Assembly: GCF_900625095.1 (NCBI RefSeq)
Contig: NZ_LR130760.1
Location: 124,125 to 188,124, forward strand
Length of the DNA: 64,000 nucleotides
From: Acinetobacter ihumii
GTDB lineage: Bacteria; Pseudomonadota; Gammaproteobacteria; Pseudomonadales; Moraxellaceae
Direction of reading: 5' to 3'
Positions 9,220-20,320 of the stretch are shown here, piece after piece. A program made the position numbers and the translations under genes. The notes under the pieces were generated by a model. That model saw nothing but the letters and a program-made list of their open reading frames with translations. It was not told where the DNA came from and did not search any database. Position 1 is the stretch's first letter; the number at the start of each line of letters is the position of its first letter.

Positions 9220-10329
9220 CTACAATACAGCCGCTGGATAAGAACCAAGTACGCGTAACTCTTTGACCGTTGGACGGATATCATTCAGTGCTGCTGCCAC
9301 ATTTTCCTGATCGATATGCCCCTCTAAATCAATAAAGAACACATAAGCCCATTTTTCAGGCAAAGCTGGACGCGTTTCAATACTGGTCAAACTAATCCCA
9401 TGTTTTGCAAATGGTGCCAAAATATCCAGTAATGCGCCTGCGCGATCATGTGCAGATATCAAAAGTGAGGTTTTATCATTGCCGCTTTGTGGAATCTTTT
9501 CACGGCCAATGACTAAGAAACGCGTGGTATTTTCTGGATTATCTTCAATATTGCTATGCAAAATCTCAAGATTATAAAGTGATGCTGCAATATCAGAGGC
9601 AATTGCAGCCGAATGCCATTCATTACGAATACGACGTGCGGCTTCCGCATTTGAGTTTAATGCGACACGTTCAACACCCGGATAATGTGCATCTAACCAT
9701 TGACGACACTGCGCTAAAGTTTGTTGGTGCGCATAAATCTGCTTAATGCTGTCTTTACGCGTATTTTCAGAGATTAAAAACTGATGATGAATACGCAATT
9801 CCACTTCACCAATCACATTCAACTGTGAGGTTTTAAAACAATCCAGTGTGTGATTGACAATTCCTTCTGACGAATTTTCAACAGGAACCACACCATAATG
9901 TGCGCTACCTGCTTCGACTTCACGAAATACTTCATCAATGGTCGGGAGCGGACGCACGATTGCATCTTTACCAAAATGCTTGAGTACCGCAGACTGGGTA
10001 AATGTCCCTTCTGGGCCTAAAAAAGCAATACTCTGCGGCGCTTCCAATGCCAGACAAGCCGACATAATTTCACGAAATAAACGTGCCATTGTGGTATCAG
10101 ACAATGGGCCTTTATTGCGCTCCATGACTTTGCGCAGAACTTGAGCCTCACGTTCAGGTCGATAAAACAACGGATTTTCTTCGGCTGCAAATTTTGCTTT
10201 AGCCACCGCTTCGGCCAAACTTGCACGACGATTAATGAGTTCCTGAATCTGTTGGTCTACAGAATCGATATCATTGCGAATTTGTTGTAAATCGAGAGAA
10301 GTTGACGAGTTCTGATCATCATGGATCAT
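9220..10329 (-). CDS. pheA: Bifunctional chorismate mutase / prephenate dehydratase
   Basis: The 369-residue P-protein converts chorismate to prephenate and then phenylpyruvate for phenylalanine synthesis. An AroQ-type chorismate mutase helix bundle (~1-90; IRNDIDSVDQQIQELINRRA) is followed by the prephenate dehydratase domain starting IAFLGPEGTFTQSA and including the catalytic TTRF motif. A C-terminal ACT domain binds phenylalanine for feedback control (GALLDILAPFAKHGI, and ETRP in place of the usual ESRP). An upstream in-frame ATG at 10407 exists, but ATG 10329 has AGAGG 10 bases before it and gives the length usual in Acinetobacter. It is first gene of the pheA-tyrA-aroA unit. No leader peptide or attenuator was recognised. 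Confidence 0.95.
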   Translation of the reverse strand: MIHDDQNSSTSLDLQQIRNDIDSVDQQIQELINRRASLAEAVAKAKFAAEENPLFYRPEREAQVLRKVMERNKGPLSDTTMARLFREIMSACLALEAPQSIAFLGPEGTFTQSAVLKHFGKDAIVRPLPTIDEVFREVEAGSAHYGVVPVENSSEGIVNHTLDCFKTSQLNVIGEVELRIHHQFLISENTRKDSIKQIYAHQQTLAQCRQWLDAHYPGVERVALNSNAEAARRIRNEWHSAAIASDIAASLYNLEILHSNIEDNPENTTRFLVIGREKIPQSGNDKTSLLISAHDRAGALLDILAPFAKHGISLTSIETRPALPEKWAYVFFIDLEGHIDQENVAAALNDIRPTVKELRVLGSYPAAVL

Positions 10330-10495
10330 TGGAATGCAGCCTCTGCAAATGGTTTGCGACAGTATATCAAGACTTGTCATGTTTGCTATAGCATCAGGAA
10401 CAGTCAATTCGATAAAATCCTGATTTTCACTTCACATTGTTCTTTTTTATGTTTTAATGGAATTATTAAGAATCAATCTCATTTAAAACCCCATT

Positions 10496-11455
10496 ATGCT
10501 TAAATCTTTCGCCTATACCTTACTCCCCTTTTCTGTTTGTGCAGTTTGCTCAGTATCTTATTCACAACCTATTGCCACACCTGCGCTAACAACGCAGATC
10601 GAAGGACCACGGCTAGATTTACAGCGTAAAGGGACAATTCAGCAGTTCAGTATGAAATCAAAATACACGCCCAATGAATATTTTATTCAGGTGTATATTC
10701 CGTATACGGCAGCGCCGAAAACTGGCTACCCTGTTCTCTATATGCTAGATGGCAATGCTGTATTTAATAATGCTAGCAGCATCGCTCAATCGCTTGATGG
10801 TGGTTCTGAAAAAATGGGGCTTGATCCAGTCGTCATTGTCACCATTGGCTATCCAAGTGATACGCAATTTTCAGGTCAACAACGCGCACTGGATTACACA
10901 CCGCTTCCAAAAAATACTCCACAAAAAGATGAACGCTATCAATATGGCGGAGCAGAGAATTTTCTCAAATTTATTCAAAATGAACTCAAACCACGTATTC
11001 AGCAAAGTATTGAAATTAATCCTCAGCAGCAAACTCTTTTTGGTCATTCTTTTGGGGGTTTATTTACCCTTAATACTTTGTTTAAACATCCACAAAGTTT
11101 TAACCGCTATGTTGCGGCAAGCCCCTCTTTATGGTTTGATCAAAATCTATTGGCAAAACAGTTACAGCAATTTAAACCACAAAAATTAGATTCTAAATCC
11201 CCACTTTTGGTCATGACCACAGTCGGAACAGCAGAAGGTCGTGGCCGTTCTCCCAAAGGCAATCAAACTATGCAAAGTAACAGCGATTTCTTTAGGGAAT
11301 TTGAAGCATTAACATCTGATCAGCTTAAGTACTGGCATTTTAGTCATCCTGCCGAGCAACACATTACCAACATGTATGCCAGCCTGCCTAAAACAATTTT
11401 ATTGGCAGCCTGTAACAGCACAGAAAATTGTGAAAAATTATTTAATGAAAAGTAA
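10496..11455 (+). CDS. Exported alpha/beta-hydrolase (Fes/IroE-like esterase)
   Basis: This 319-residue protein has an N-terminal signal sequence (hydrophobic ~5-23, cleavage near SYSQ). It carries the esterase D/Fes-type alpha/beta-hydrolase fold. The nucleophile elbow GHSFGG places the catalytic Ser at ~185. The acidic residue and His would be in the C-terminal third (HPAEQHITN holds the likely His). The family includes siderophore esterases such as IroE and Fes, and also general carboxylesterases. No siderophore genes are nearby, so the substrate is unknown. It is divergent from pheA with ~165 bases between. Confidence 0.8.
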   Translation: MLKSFAYTLLPFSVCAVCSVSYSQPIATPALTTQIEGPRLDLQRKGTIQQFSMKSKYTPNEYFIQVYIPYTAAPKTGYPVLYMLDGNAVFNNASSIAQSLDGGSEKMGLDPVVIVTIGYPSDTQFSGQQRALDYTPLPKNTPQKDERYQYGGAENFLKFIQNELKPRIQQSIEINPQQQTLFGHSFGGLFTLNTLFKHPQSFNRYVAASPSLWFDQNLLAKQLQQFKPQKLDSKSPLLVMTTVGTAEGRGRSPKGNQTMQSNSDFFREFEALTSDQLKYWHFSHPAEQHITNMYASLPKTILLAACNSTENCEKLFNEK

Positions 11456-11593
11456 ATACTGAATCATCAATCAATTGGGTTTTCAAATTACAATTCATGA
11501 CGCTTTGCATACAAAGTATCAATGTTGTTTTTTTGTTCAATCTTTAATCTATTAAGTTCCAATAAAAAGCTTCCTGAAACAGGGAGAATAAAA

Positions 11594-12112
11594 ATGTCCA
11601 AAACCATTGCTACGCTTGTGACGCATGATTTTGAAGATCTTGAATATTGCGAAACAGTGCATGCCTATCGGGCGGCAGGTCATCGTGTGGTGAATATTGA
11701 ACACCATGAAGGCAATATTGTGTATGGCATTCAACGTAAAACGTCCACCACGATTGATTTAGGCATTGATGACAGCGATGTTCATCACTTTGATGCTTTA
11801 CTGATTCCTGGTGGTGAATCTCCAGAAGCACTTAAAAATGATCAACGTTTTGTTTTTTTTGTACGTCGCTTTGCCAATCTACAAAAACCAATTTTTATTT
11901 GTTGCCATGCTTCGCCCCTATTAATGCATGCTGGTGTCGTTAAAGGACGACGCATCTGTACTGTTCAAACGATTTTGGATGAACTGGAAAATGCGGGTGC
12001 TGTCTGTCTGGATCAGGACGTAGTGAATGATAATAACCTCTATATTTCCTCTCGTAGCCCAGATTTATTTCCAAAATTTGTTGATGAAACCCTAAAAGTT
12101 TTACGTCTCTAA
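11594..12112 (+). CDS. DJ-1/PfpI family protein (class I glutamine amidotransferase-like)
   Basis: This 172-residue single-domain protein matches the YhbO/PfpI group. HDFEDLE carries the conserved Glu (~14), LLIPGGESPEAL is the amidotransferase-like strand, and FICCHASPLL is the nucleophile elbow with Cys104 followed by His105. Members have been reported as proteases, chaperones or glyoxal-type deglycases; the true activity is unsettled. The open frame begins at 11522, but ATG 11594 has AGGGAGA ~8 bases upstream and a family-like N-terminus (MSKTIATLVT). It is the last gene before a strong terminator. A stress-protection role is likely. Confidence 0.88.
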   Translation: MSKTIATLVTHDFEDLEYCETVHAYRAAGHRVVNIEHHEGNIVYGIQRKTSTTIDLGIDDSDVHHFDALLIPGGESPEALKNDQRFVFFVRRFANLQKPIFICCHASPLLMHAGVVKGRRICTVQTILDELENAGAVCLDQDVVNDNNLYISSRSPDLFPKFVDETLKVLRL

Positions 12113-12120
12113 GGATTTCT

Positions 12121-12159
12121 AAATCAAAATACGGCAGTTAAGCTGCCGTATTTTGATTT
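12121..12159. terminator. Bidirectional terminator, 17-bp perfect stem
   Basis: A perfect inverted repeat (12121-12137 with 12143-12159, core ATACGGCAG/CTGCCGTAT) with loop TTAAG and A/T tracts on both sides. It separates the convergent PfpI and acyl-CoA dehydrogenase genes. Confidence 0.92.
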
Positions 12160-12186
12160 ACTGTTGTTGCTTTATAAAATGTCAGT

Positions 12187-13332
12187 TTAAGCTTTACCAA
12201 TGATGCCGCGCGCGACAATTTCTTTCATAATTTCATTGGTTCCGCCATAAATACGTTGAATACGCGCATCGACAAAGAAACGTGAAATTGGATATTCAGT
12301 CATATAGCCATAACCACCAAACAACTGAAGTAAATTGTCAGCAACCTTCATTTGCATATCTGTACTAAAGCTTTTCAATGCAGCCGCAGTTTCCACATCC
12401 AGTTTGGCTTGTTGGTACAGTTCAAGATTCTGATGATAAAAAGCAGCCGTTGCCAACTCATCAATTTTAGCCTGAGCCAAAACAAAACGAGTATTTTGGA
12501 AATTTGCAATGGGTTGACCAAAGGCCTGACGTTCTTTGACATATTGTGTAGTGACGTCAATCGCACCACGAATTGCCCCTAAAGCGGTTGCTGCAATCGC
12601 TGTGCGTTCACGTGGTAATTCCTGCATTAAATAGGCAAAACCCTGACCAGCCTGTCCTAAAAGCTGATCTTTAGGCACTTTGACATTGTCAAAGAAAAGC
12701 TCAGAGGTATCTTGAGAATGTAGCCCGATTTTATCGAGGTTGGTTCCCTTTTTAAAACCGTCTAAATGTGTATCGACCAAAAGCAGAGATACCCCTTTAG
12801 CCCGTGCTTGCGGATCGGTTTTAACAGCAAGCACCACCAAGTCGGCATGTTGACCATTTGAAATAAAGGTTTTAGAACCATTTAGAACATAATGATCCCC
12901 CTGTAAAATCGCATTGGTTCGCATTGCCTGTAAGTCAGAACCAGCACCTGGCTCTGTCATACCAATTGCACCAACCACTTCGCCACTGACCATTTTCGGA
13001 AGCCAGTACTGTTTTTGCGCTTCAGTCGCAATATGCAAAATATAAGGTGCAGCAATTTCTGAATGGCATGAAATTGCTGTAGAAAGTGCGCCATAACCTG
13101 CACGGGCAGATTCCTCAACTAACATGAGAGAATAATACGTAGGTACACCATAACCGCCATATTCTTCAGGAACATCGACACACAAAAAGCCATTTTCACC
13201 CAATGATGACCAAACTGAACGTGGCATAATCCCTTCTCGTTCCCATTGCTCATAATGCGGTGCAATTTGCTCATTCATATAACGTTTAAAATTATCGCGA
13301 AATAATTCCAGATCAGCATCATAAGCTAGCAT
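12187..13332 (-). CDS. Acyl-CoA dehydrogenase, LCAD-like
   Basis: This 381-residue FAD enzyme oxidises an acyl-CoA to its trans-2-enoyl-CoA. The FAD/substrate block TEPGAGSD lies at ~126-133, with GSKTFISNG at 152-160 and the C-terminal FGGYGYMTEYPISRFFVDAR. The C-terminal IYGGTNEIMKE has Gly (363) where MCAD has its catalytic Glu. As in LCAD and isovaleryl-CoA dehydrogenase, the base is probably Glu242 in QELPRER. It is roughly 60% identical by eye to HcaD at 46206, so the two are paralogues. It is a single gene; the chain-length preference is unknown. Confidence 0.92.
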   Translation of the reverse strand: MLAYDADLELFRDNFKRYMNEQIAPHYEQWEREGIMPRSVWSSLGENGFLCVDVPEEYGGYGVPTYYSLMLVEESARAGYGALSTAISCHSEIAAPYILHIATEAQKQYWLPKMVSGEVVGAIGMTEPGAGSDLQAMRTNAILQGDHYVLNGSKTFISNGQHADLVVLAVKTDPQARAKGVSLLLVDTHLDGFKKGTNLDKIGLHSQDTSELFFDNVKVPKDQLLGQAGQGFAYLMQELPRERTAIAATALGAIRGAIDVTTQYVKERQAFGQPIANFQNTRFVLAQAKIDELATAAFYHQNLELYQQAKLDVETAAALKSFSTDMQMKVADNLLQLFGGYGYMTEYPISRFFVDARIQRIYGGTNEIMKEIVARGIIGKA

Positions 13333-13490
13333 CTTTTGTTCCTTTCCAAGGTTATTGTTTTCTCTGATCTTTGATGCTAATAATTTTTAGATAAAAAAGC
13401 ATGTTGTATTGTTCAGAAAAGCAAAACTTTACAGTCAGTCAACCACTCTTGATCTGAGTTTAAATCCAGTCATGCGCTATTTGTGTAGAT

Positions 13491-13521
13491 AAAAAATCCC
13501 TGACGAACTTGCATCAGGGAT
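13491..13521 (-). terminator. Terminator after asdA
   Basis: ATCCCTGA and TCAGGGAT pair around a 10-base loop. On the minus strand the stem is followed by six T. It lies 25 bases beyond the asdA stop. Confidence 0.88.
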
Positions 13522-13545
13522 CTCAGTGCTGTCACGAAATCTTAA

Positions 13546-15180
<1,635 letters not shown>

Positions 15181-15191
15181 TTATAAAAATG

Positions 15192-16874
15192 TTAAGCCAG
15201 TCCGACAATTACAGGCCCTAATAATGTTAAGAATACATTGGCTAAGGCATAGGTGATGGCAAAGGGAACCGTTGGAATGGAGTTCCCAGCTTTATCCAAG
15301 ACTGCACCAAAAGCTGGATTGGCACTACGTGCACCAGAAAGTGCACCGGCAAAGACTGCCACGTTGTCATATCTCAGGATGTAACGACCAAATAGCATCG
15401 TCAAGATCAGGGGCACCAATGTCACCACGACCCCAATCATAAATAGAGATAAACCGCTTTCTTTCACGGTTTGAATGGCTTGTAACCCAGACTGTAATCC
15501 AACAGCAGCGACAAACCCCGCTAATCCCAGATCTTTCAGTAACTGTGAGGCAGCCAAAGGCATATTGCCATGAATCTGATCACGACTACGCAACCAGCCA
15601 AACACCAAACCAGAAAGCAATGCACCGCCGCCGGCTCCCAGTGTTAAAGGAATATCACCGATATGTACCACAATGAGACCAATCGCCAAACCGATTGCAA
15701 TACCCGCACCATGAAACACCCAGTCTGTTTTGATGCTTTCAGGAATTGCTTGTCCACCTTCTTTAACGACTCGGCTCAGATCACTTTGCGTACCATAAAC
15801 TGTTACCACATCACCACGATGAAAAACAAAATCATCGCTTAAAGTGACCGCTTCACCATTACGCTTTATGCCTAAGATATAAATACCGTGTTTTAAATAA
15901 GGAGGCGTATTTGACTTTAAATCGCCTAGTGTACGATTGATGTATTTAGAATTTTTCAGGATAACTTCACTCGTCTCCATGATTAATTCCATACCTTCAG
16001 ACGATTGCAACTCATGACCGATCTGACTGGCGACCTCTACGACACCTGTACGACGTCCCACCACCAACACGACATCGTTTGTCTGTAATACTGTCTCTGG
16101 ACTAATATCAATCAGGCGATCATTTCGTTTGGCTTTTTCAATGGTGATAGTGCTGGCTGTAGACTCGATTTGCTGTATGGTTTTGCCATTTGCTTGCTCG
16201 ACCCGATAAATACGGCTGACAATTTCTGGCATTGCCATTTCTTGTCCCGGTGCAAGTTCAACTGCTCCTTTAAGCAATTCTGACTGTGCTTTAATCGCAT
16301 CATCACGAATTTCACGTCCCATGAATTTAGGCAATAAATTCACACAGACAATAATCGCACCCAGTGACCCAAACACATAAGTTACCGCGTAACCAATGGC
16401 AACATTCGCTTGTAGGCGTGCAATCTCATCGACAGGTAAATCCAGTCTGGAAAGAGCATCGCCTGCTGTTCCGATAATCGCGGATTGAGTCATCCCACCT
16501 GCTGCCAGTCCTGCTGCCAGTCCTTTATCCAGATGGAAAATTTTTGCCATAATAAGTACGGTGACCAAACCACAAATCGCCATAAATGCAGCAAGCAGGA
16601 TTTCTTTTATAGAACTTGGACCCAGAGATTTAAAAAATTGAGGTCCACTTTCAAAACCTACTGCGTAAATAAATAAGGCAAAGAGAATTGATTTGACCCC
16701 ATTATCGACTGAAACGCCTATTAGACTGAGCACCACTGCTACAAGTAATGAGCCTGCGACACCACCTAACTGAAACTTTCCAACCTGAAATTTACCAATC
16801 CAGAAACCTATCGCAATAGATAAAAAAAGTAATATTTCAGGGCTGTGTTTTAACACGCCTTGTAGCCATTCCAT
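15192..16874 (-). CDS. aspT: Aspartate:alanine antiporter
   Basis: This 560-residue inner-membrane protein belongs to the AAE (aspartate:alanine exchanger) family. Two hydrophobic halves (~1-190 and ~385-560) flank a cytoplasmic region holding two RCK/TrkA-C-like domains (~205-370). SGARSANPAFGA in the C-terminal half is a family signature. Electrogenic exchange of aspartate for alanine, coupled to AsdA, generates proton-motive force and helps pH homeostasis. It is first gene of the aspT-asdA operon. Its upstream region (16875-17114) is AT-rich with no confident promoter. Confidence 0.93.
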   Translation of the reverse strand: MEWLQGVLKHSPEILLFLSIAIGFWIGKFQVGKFQLGGVAGSLLVAVVLSLIGVSVDNGVKSILFALFIYAVGFESGPQFFKSLGPSSIKEILLAAFMAICGLVTVLIMAKIFHLDKGLAAGLAAGGMTQSAIIGTAGDALSRLDLPVDEIARLQANVAIGYAVTYVFGSLGAIIVCVNLLPKFMGREIRDDAIKAQSELLKGAVELAPGQEMAMPEIVSRIYRVEQANGKTIQQIESTASTITIEKAKRNDRLIDISPETVLQTNDVVLVVGRRTGVVEVASQIGHELQSSEGMELIMETSEVILKNSKYINRTLGDLKSNTPPYLKHGIYILGIKRNGEAVTLSDDFVFHRGDVVTVYGTQSDLSRVVKEGGQAIPESIKTDWVFHGAGIAIGLAIGLIVVHIGDIPLTLGAGGGALLSGLVFGWLRSRDQIHGNMPLAASQLLKDLGLAGFVAAVGLQSGLQAIQTVKESGLSLFMIGVVVTLVPLILTMLFGRYILRYDNVAVFAGALSGARSANPAFGAVLDKAGNSIPTVPFAITYALANVFLTLLGPVIVGLA

Positions 16875-17114
16875 TATTTTTACCTCTCAATATCATTATT
16901 ATTAAACTTAAATGTTGTTGATTTTTATTCTAAAACTCCCCGATCTTGATCAGGAAAGTTTTATTGGTCAGCATTATTTATATATTTATTTCTAATTTAT
17001 TCGTATTTATTTTTGATGGCTCAAACCTTAATAGAGAAAGCCACCAAGACATTATTTTACTGGTTTATATTTTAACGATTCATGATCATTAAAAGCTATT
17101 TTTTGTGACATTGT

Positions 17115-17543
17115 TCAAGTAATAATATTGAGATCAACATCAATATTGCCACGTGTAGCATTTGAATATGGACATACAATATGTGCAGCATCGACTAATT
17201 TTTTAGCTTCCGCTGCATCCATTCCTTCTACATGTATATTCAGTTTTGCTTCTATACTAAATCCTGTCGGAATTGGACCAATTCCTACCTCTCCTTCAAT
17301 GTAGGCATCTGCTGGTAGCGTGATTTTGTCACGATGCGCAACAAACTTCATGGCCCCTAAGAAACAAGCTGAATAGCCACCAGCAAAGAGTTGTTCTGGA
17401 TTAGTCACTGCACCTCCAGCTCCCCCCATTTCTTTAGGTACACCAAGTTTTACATTCAGAACACCGTCCGAAGAAACCACCTGACCATCTCGTCCTCCTG
17501 TCGCTTTCGCTTGAGCGCGGTAGACCACTTTTTCAAGAGACAT
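17115..17543 (-). CDS. ohr: Organic hydroperoxide resistance protein (Ohr/OsmC)
   Basis: This 142-residue dithiol peroxidase reduces organic and fatty-acid hydroperoxides. The reactive Cys60 (GGYSACFLGA) and resolving Cys124 (IVCPYSNATRGN) are both present, as is the conserved Arg18. GGYSACF and the length favour Ohr over OsmC. TAGGAA lies a few bases before the ATG. An OhrR regulator is not next to it, though ohrR is often adjacent in other bacteria. Confidence 0.93.
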   Translation of the reverse strand: MSLEKVVYRAQAKATGGRDGQVVSSDGVLNVKLGVPKEMGGAGGAVTNPEQLFAGGYSACFLGAMKFVAHRDKITLPADAYIEGEVGIGPIPTGFSIEAKLNIHVEGMDAAEAKKLVDAAHIVCPYSNATRGNIDVDLNIIT

Positions 17544-17920
17544 AATTTTCCTACATATTTTTATAAGGCTCTACTAATTTAAAACGAATCTTTTTTTATT
17601 TGGCACTTTTATGTTGTATAAATATAAACACCATGTAAATTATTGTTTCTATCAGTAAAGAATTTCTTATTAAAATACAACTACGACCTATTATTCCACA
17701 CCCCATCCCCAACCATCTTTAATATAATCATTAGCATTATTTATATTTATAATCCAAATCAATTATTTAAAGAAAAAAATATATCAACCAGATAGTTAAA
17801 GAAATCTATACATTGTAAATAATATTCAATATTAAGATGATTTTGCATTGAATGCACATTTCATAAACTAACTACAATTTTCAATAACATTAAATTATAC
17901 ATAAAATAGGAAGAGACAAA
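17544..17920. other. AT-rich intergenic region, divergent promoters
   Basis: 377 bases between divergent ohr and the DUF1269 gene. It is strongly AT-rich with many short A and T runs and no open frame of note. It must carry both promoters, but I cannot place them with confidence. No RNA gene or clear inverted repeat was found. Confidence 0.5.
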
Positions 17921-18511
17921 ATGAGCCATAATATTCTATTAGTTACTTGGACTACACCTTCACAAGCATATGAAGCATATAGTCAGGTAAAAAATCAAAT
18001 CACGGATAATATTTATCAATTAGCTGTCATTGAGCGTCAAAAAGATGGTCAACTGGCAATCAACGATGGTTATAGTTTTACCGCAGGTAACAATACGGTA
18101 GGTGGCAGTCTGGTAGGAACACTAATTGGTATTTTAGGTGGTCCGCTTGGTATGTTACTTGGCTTTTCAACTGGTGCATTGATTGGTTCTCTGGCAGATC
18201 TTGATGACGTTGATTCTGATGAGGCCGTTCTGGCAGAAATTAGTAAACGGTTACCTGCTGGCTCTACAGGTCTAATCATAGATCTTGAAGAACAAGATGA
18301 AAGCGTAACCGACTCCCTGCTGGGTAGCCATGGTGGAACCATTTATCGTTGGGATTACGATGTGGTTGAAGCTGAGATTGAAGCCTCTATTGAAGCTTGG
18401 GAACAAGCCAATAAAGAAGCCAATAAAATTTTGAAAGAACAAAGAAAAGAAGAAAATAAACAAAAACGTCAGCAAAAGTGGTCTGATTTTAAAGCAAAAT
18501 TTAAAAAATAA
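17921..18511 (+). CDS. DUF1269 domain protein with glycine-zipper segment
   Basis: This 196-residue protein starts after a good AGGAAGAG box. Residues ~1-55 form a small alpha/beta region. Residues ~58-90 (VGGSLVGTLIGILGGPLGML...) form a Gly-rich hydrophobic glycine-zipper hairpin. Residues ~95-145 are acidic and soluble, and the C-terminus (~155-196) is a charged Lys/Glu/Gln helix. This matches DUF1269 (PF06897), membrane-associated proteins of unknown function often seen in stress regulons. It is monocistronic. No function is assigned. Confidence 0.8.
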   Translation: MSHNILLVTWTTPSQAYEAYSQVKNQITDNIYQLAVIERQKDGQLAINDGYSFTAGNNTVGGSLVGTLIGILGGPLGMLLGFSTGALIGSLADLDDVDSDEAVLAEISKRLPAGSTGLIIDLEEQDESVTDSLLGSHGGTIYRWDYDVVEAEIEASIEAWEQANKEANKILKEQRKEENKQKRQQKWSDFKAKFKK

Positions 18512-18538
18512 TTAAATCACCGTATTTTTTAATTTTGA

Positions 18539-18597
18539 ACTGCCTTCATCTGTCCGGTATTGTGCTCAAATAAATATATCGCCTATATGAAGGCAGT
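18539..18597. repeat. Inverted repeat with long loop downstream of DUF1269 gene
   Basis: ACTGCCTTCAT (18539-18549) and ATGAAGGCAGT (18587-18597) are perfectly complementary, separated by 37 bases and followed by a T-rich stretch. The large loop makes a standard terminator uncertain, though it is the only candidate for the upstream gene. A processed element or remnant is possible. Confidence 0.5.
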
Positions 18598-18798
18598 CTT
18601 ATTCTTTTTTAATTCTGGTTTTACAGATATTTGATGGTGAATGTAAAATATTTTTAGAGTCTTTACTCGATAGGCTTTTTATTTCTTGCTTTGAAGTACA
18701 TAGTATTTTACTTAACCACAAGTTTGCCTAAACTCTTCATTCATATCCCTTTTCAGTCTTTCTTTTTTACTGCTATGTATTCATCTGAACAACAAAAT

Positions 18799-20223
18799 AT
18801 GATCCAAAGTCTGGTCTGGTTTCGTCAGGATTTAAGAATTGAAGATCATTGCGCGCTATGGCATGCACGTCAGCAAGGTAACTGTATTGCAGTCGTGATT
18901 TTGTCACCAGAACAATGGAAAATGCATGATGATGCACAGGTAAAAATCGACTTTTATTTAAGACAACTCACTGTTTTAAAACAACAGCTTGATGTGCTCA
19001 ATATTCCATTAATCATTGAAACAATTCCATTATGGCAAGATGTTCCTCTCTTTCTTCAACATGTGACTGAACAATATAATATTCACTCTGTTCATGCCAA
19101 TATTGAAGCTGGTGTCAATGAACTGAAACGTGATCATGCAGTACAAGCCATATTGAACAGATTAGATAAGGAATTGGTGCTTTATCATGATCGTACTATT
19201 TTCCCACTGGGCTCAATACGAAATAAATCTGAGCAGCCTTATCAGGTGTTTGGCGCGTTTAAAAAAACCTGTTATGAGCGTTTATCGGTTGCATTGCCAC
19301 AGTGTTTTCCCACAATTGAAAGTCAAAGTGCCGCTTTAAAGCTTAAATCACCCACTCAAATACCTTCAATGTCTGAACTGGGATTTGAGCCAGTGAATAC
19401 TTCTATGCAAACCTTATGGCCAGTCGGACAAGGAATTGTTCAACAGCAACTTGATGATTTTATCGAGCAGCAATTATATGACTATCATCAAGGTCGGGAT
19501 TTTCCTGCACAAACAGGTACATCAAAACTATCCGCTTATTTAAATATAGGAATCTTGTCGATCAGACAATGTTTGCAAGCCTTATTTCGGCATCAACAAC
19601 ATCATTTTATAATTGAGCATCAGGGACAGCAAACTTGGCTGGATGAATTGTTATGGCGCGAATTTTATCAGCATTTATTATTTGATTATCCTGAACTTTC
19701 TCGTCATCAACCTTTTAAGAAAAATACAAAAAAAATTGTCTGGCGAAATGCACATGATGATTTTCAGGCATGGACTCAGGGTCGAACAGGCATCCCAATT
19801 GTCGATGCAGGTATGCGTGAGTTAACTGCGACGGGTTGGATGCATAATCGGGTACGTATGATTTGTGCCATGTTTTTAAGTAAAAATTTATTGATTGACT
19901 GGCGTAAGGGTGAACAGTGGTTTATGCAACATCTGATTGATGGTGATTTGGCAGCCAACAATGGTGGATGGCAATGGTCAGCCTCTACAGGAACAGATGC
20001 TGTTCCTTATTTTCGGGTGTTTAATCCAATTTCACAGTCTAAAAAATTTGATCCTGATGCCATTTATTTAAAAAAATGGTTACCCGAATTGGCTGATTTA
20101 AACACTACCGAGGCACATGAACCTTATGCCAAGAATCCAAATTTGAATATTGACTATCCCAAAGCGATTGTTGATCTTAAACAGAGTCGTTTACGTGTCA
20201 TTGATGTATTTAAATCACTTTAG
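18799..20223 (+). CDS. phrB: Deoxyribodipyrimidine photolyase (CPD photolyase)
   Basis: This ~474-residue flavoprotein repairs UV cyclobutane pyrimidine dimers with blue light. The N-terminal antenna-chromophore domain begins QSLVWFRQDLRIEDH. The C-terminal FAD/DNA-binding domain has TGWMHNRVRMICAMFLSKNL, the GGWQWSASTGTDAVPYFRVF block and FDPDAIYLKKWLPEL. These place it in class I. The open frame extends back to a TTG at 18691 and an ATG at 18775; I chose ATG 18799 because it leaves the usual few residues before the conserved strand. No strong ribosome site is visible at any of them. It is followed by the VIT transporter and, convergently, a radical-SAM pair predicted to act on DNA. Confidence 0.93.
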   Translation: MIQSLVWFRQDLRIEDHCALWHARQQGNCIAVVILSPEQWKMHDDAQVKIDFYLRQLTVLKQQLDVLNIPLIIETIPLWQDVPLFLQHVTEQYNIHSVHANIEAGVNELKRDHAVQAILNRLDKELVLYHDRTIFPLGSIRNKSEQPYQVFGAFKKTCYERLSVALPQCFPTIESQSAALKLKSPTQIPSMSELGFEPVNTSMQTLWPVGQGIVQQQLDDFIEQQLYDYHQGRDFPAQTGTSKLSAYLNIGILSIRQCLQALFRHQQHHFIIEHQGQQTWLDELLWREFYQHLLFDYPELSRHQPFKKNTKKIVWRNAHDDFQAWTQGRTGIPIVDAGMRELTATGWMHNRVRMICAMFLSKNLLIDWRKGEQWFMQHLIDGDLAANNGGWQWSASTGTDAVPYFRVFNPISQSKKFDPDAIYLKKWLPELADLNTTEAHEPYAKNPNLNIDYPKAIVDLKQSRLRVIDVFKSL

Positions 20224-20320
20224 AATTGGTGCTAAAATGCGTTTAAAATCGTTCATTTAAGTGATTGCATCTGTATCTATTGACACAACGACCTGACAAA
20301 AACAATCATTAAGGTTCATT

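Noticed and set aside
18691-18798. N-terminal extension of the photolyase
   Set aside because: It would begin at TTG, is hydrophobic and unlike photolyase N-termini; a later ATG fits the family.
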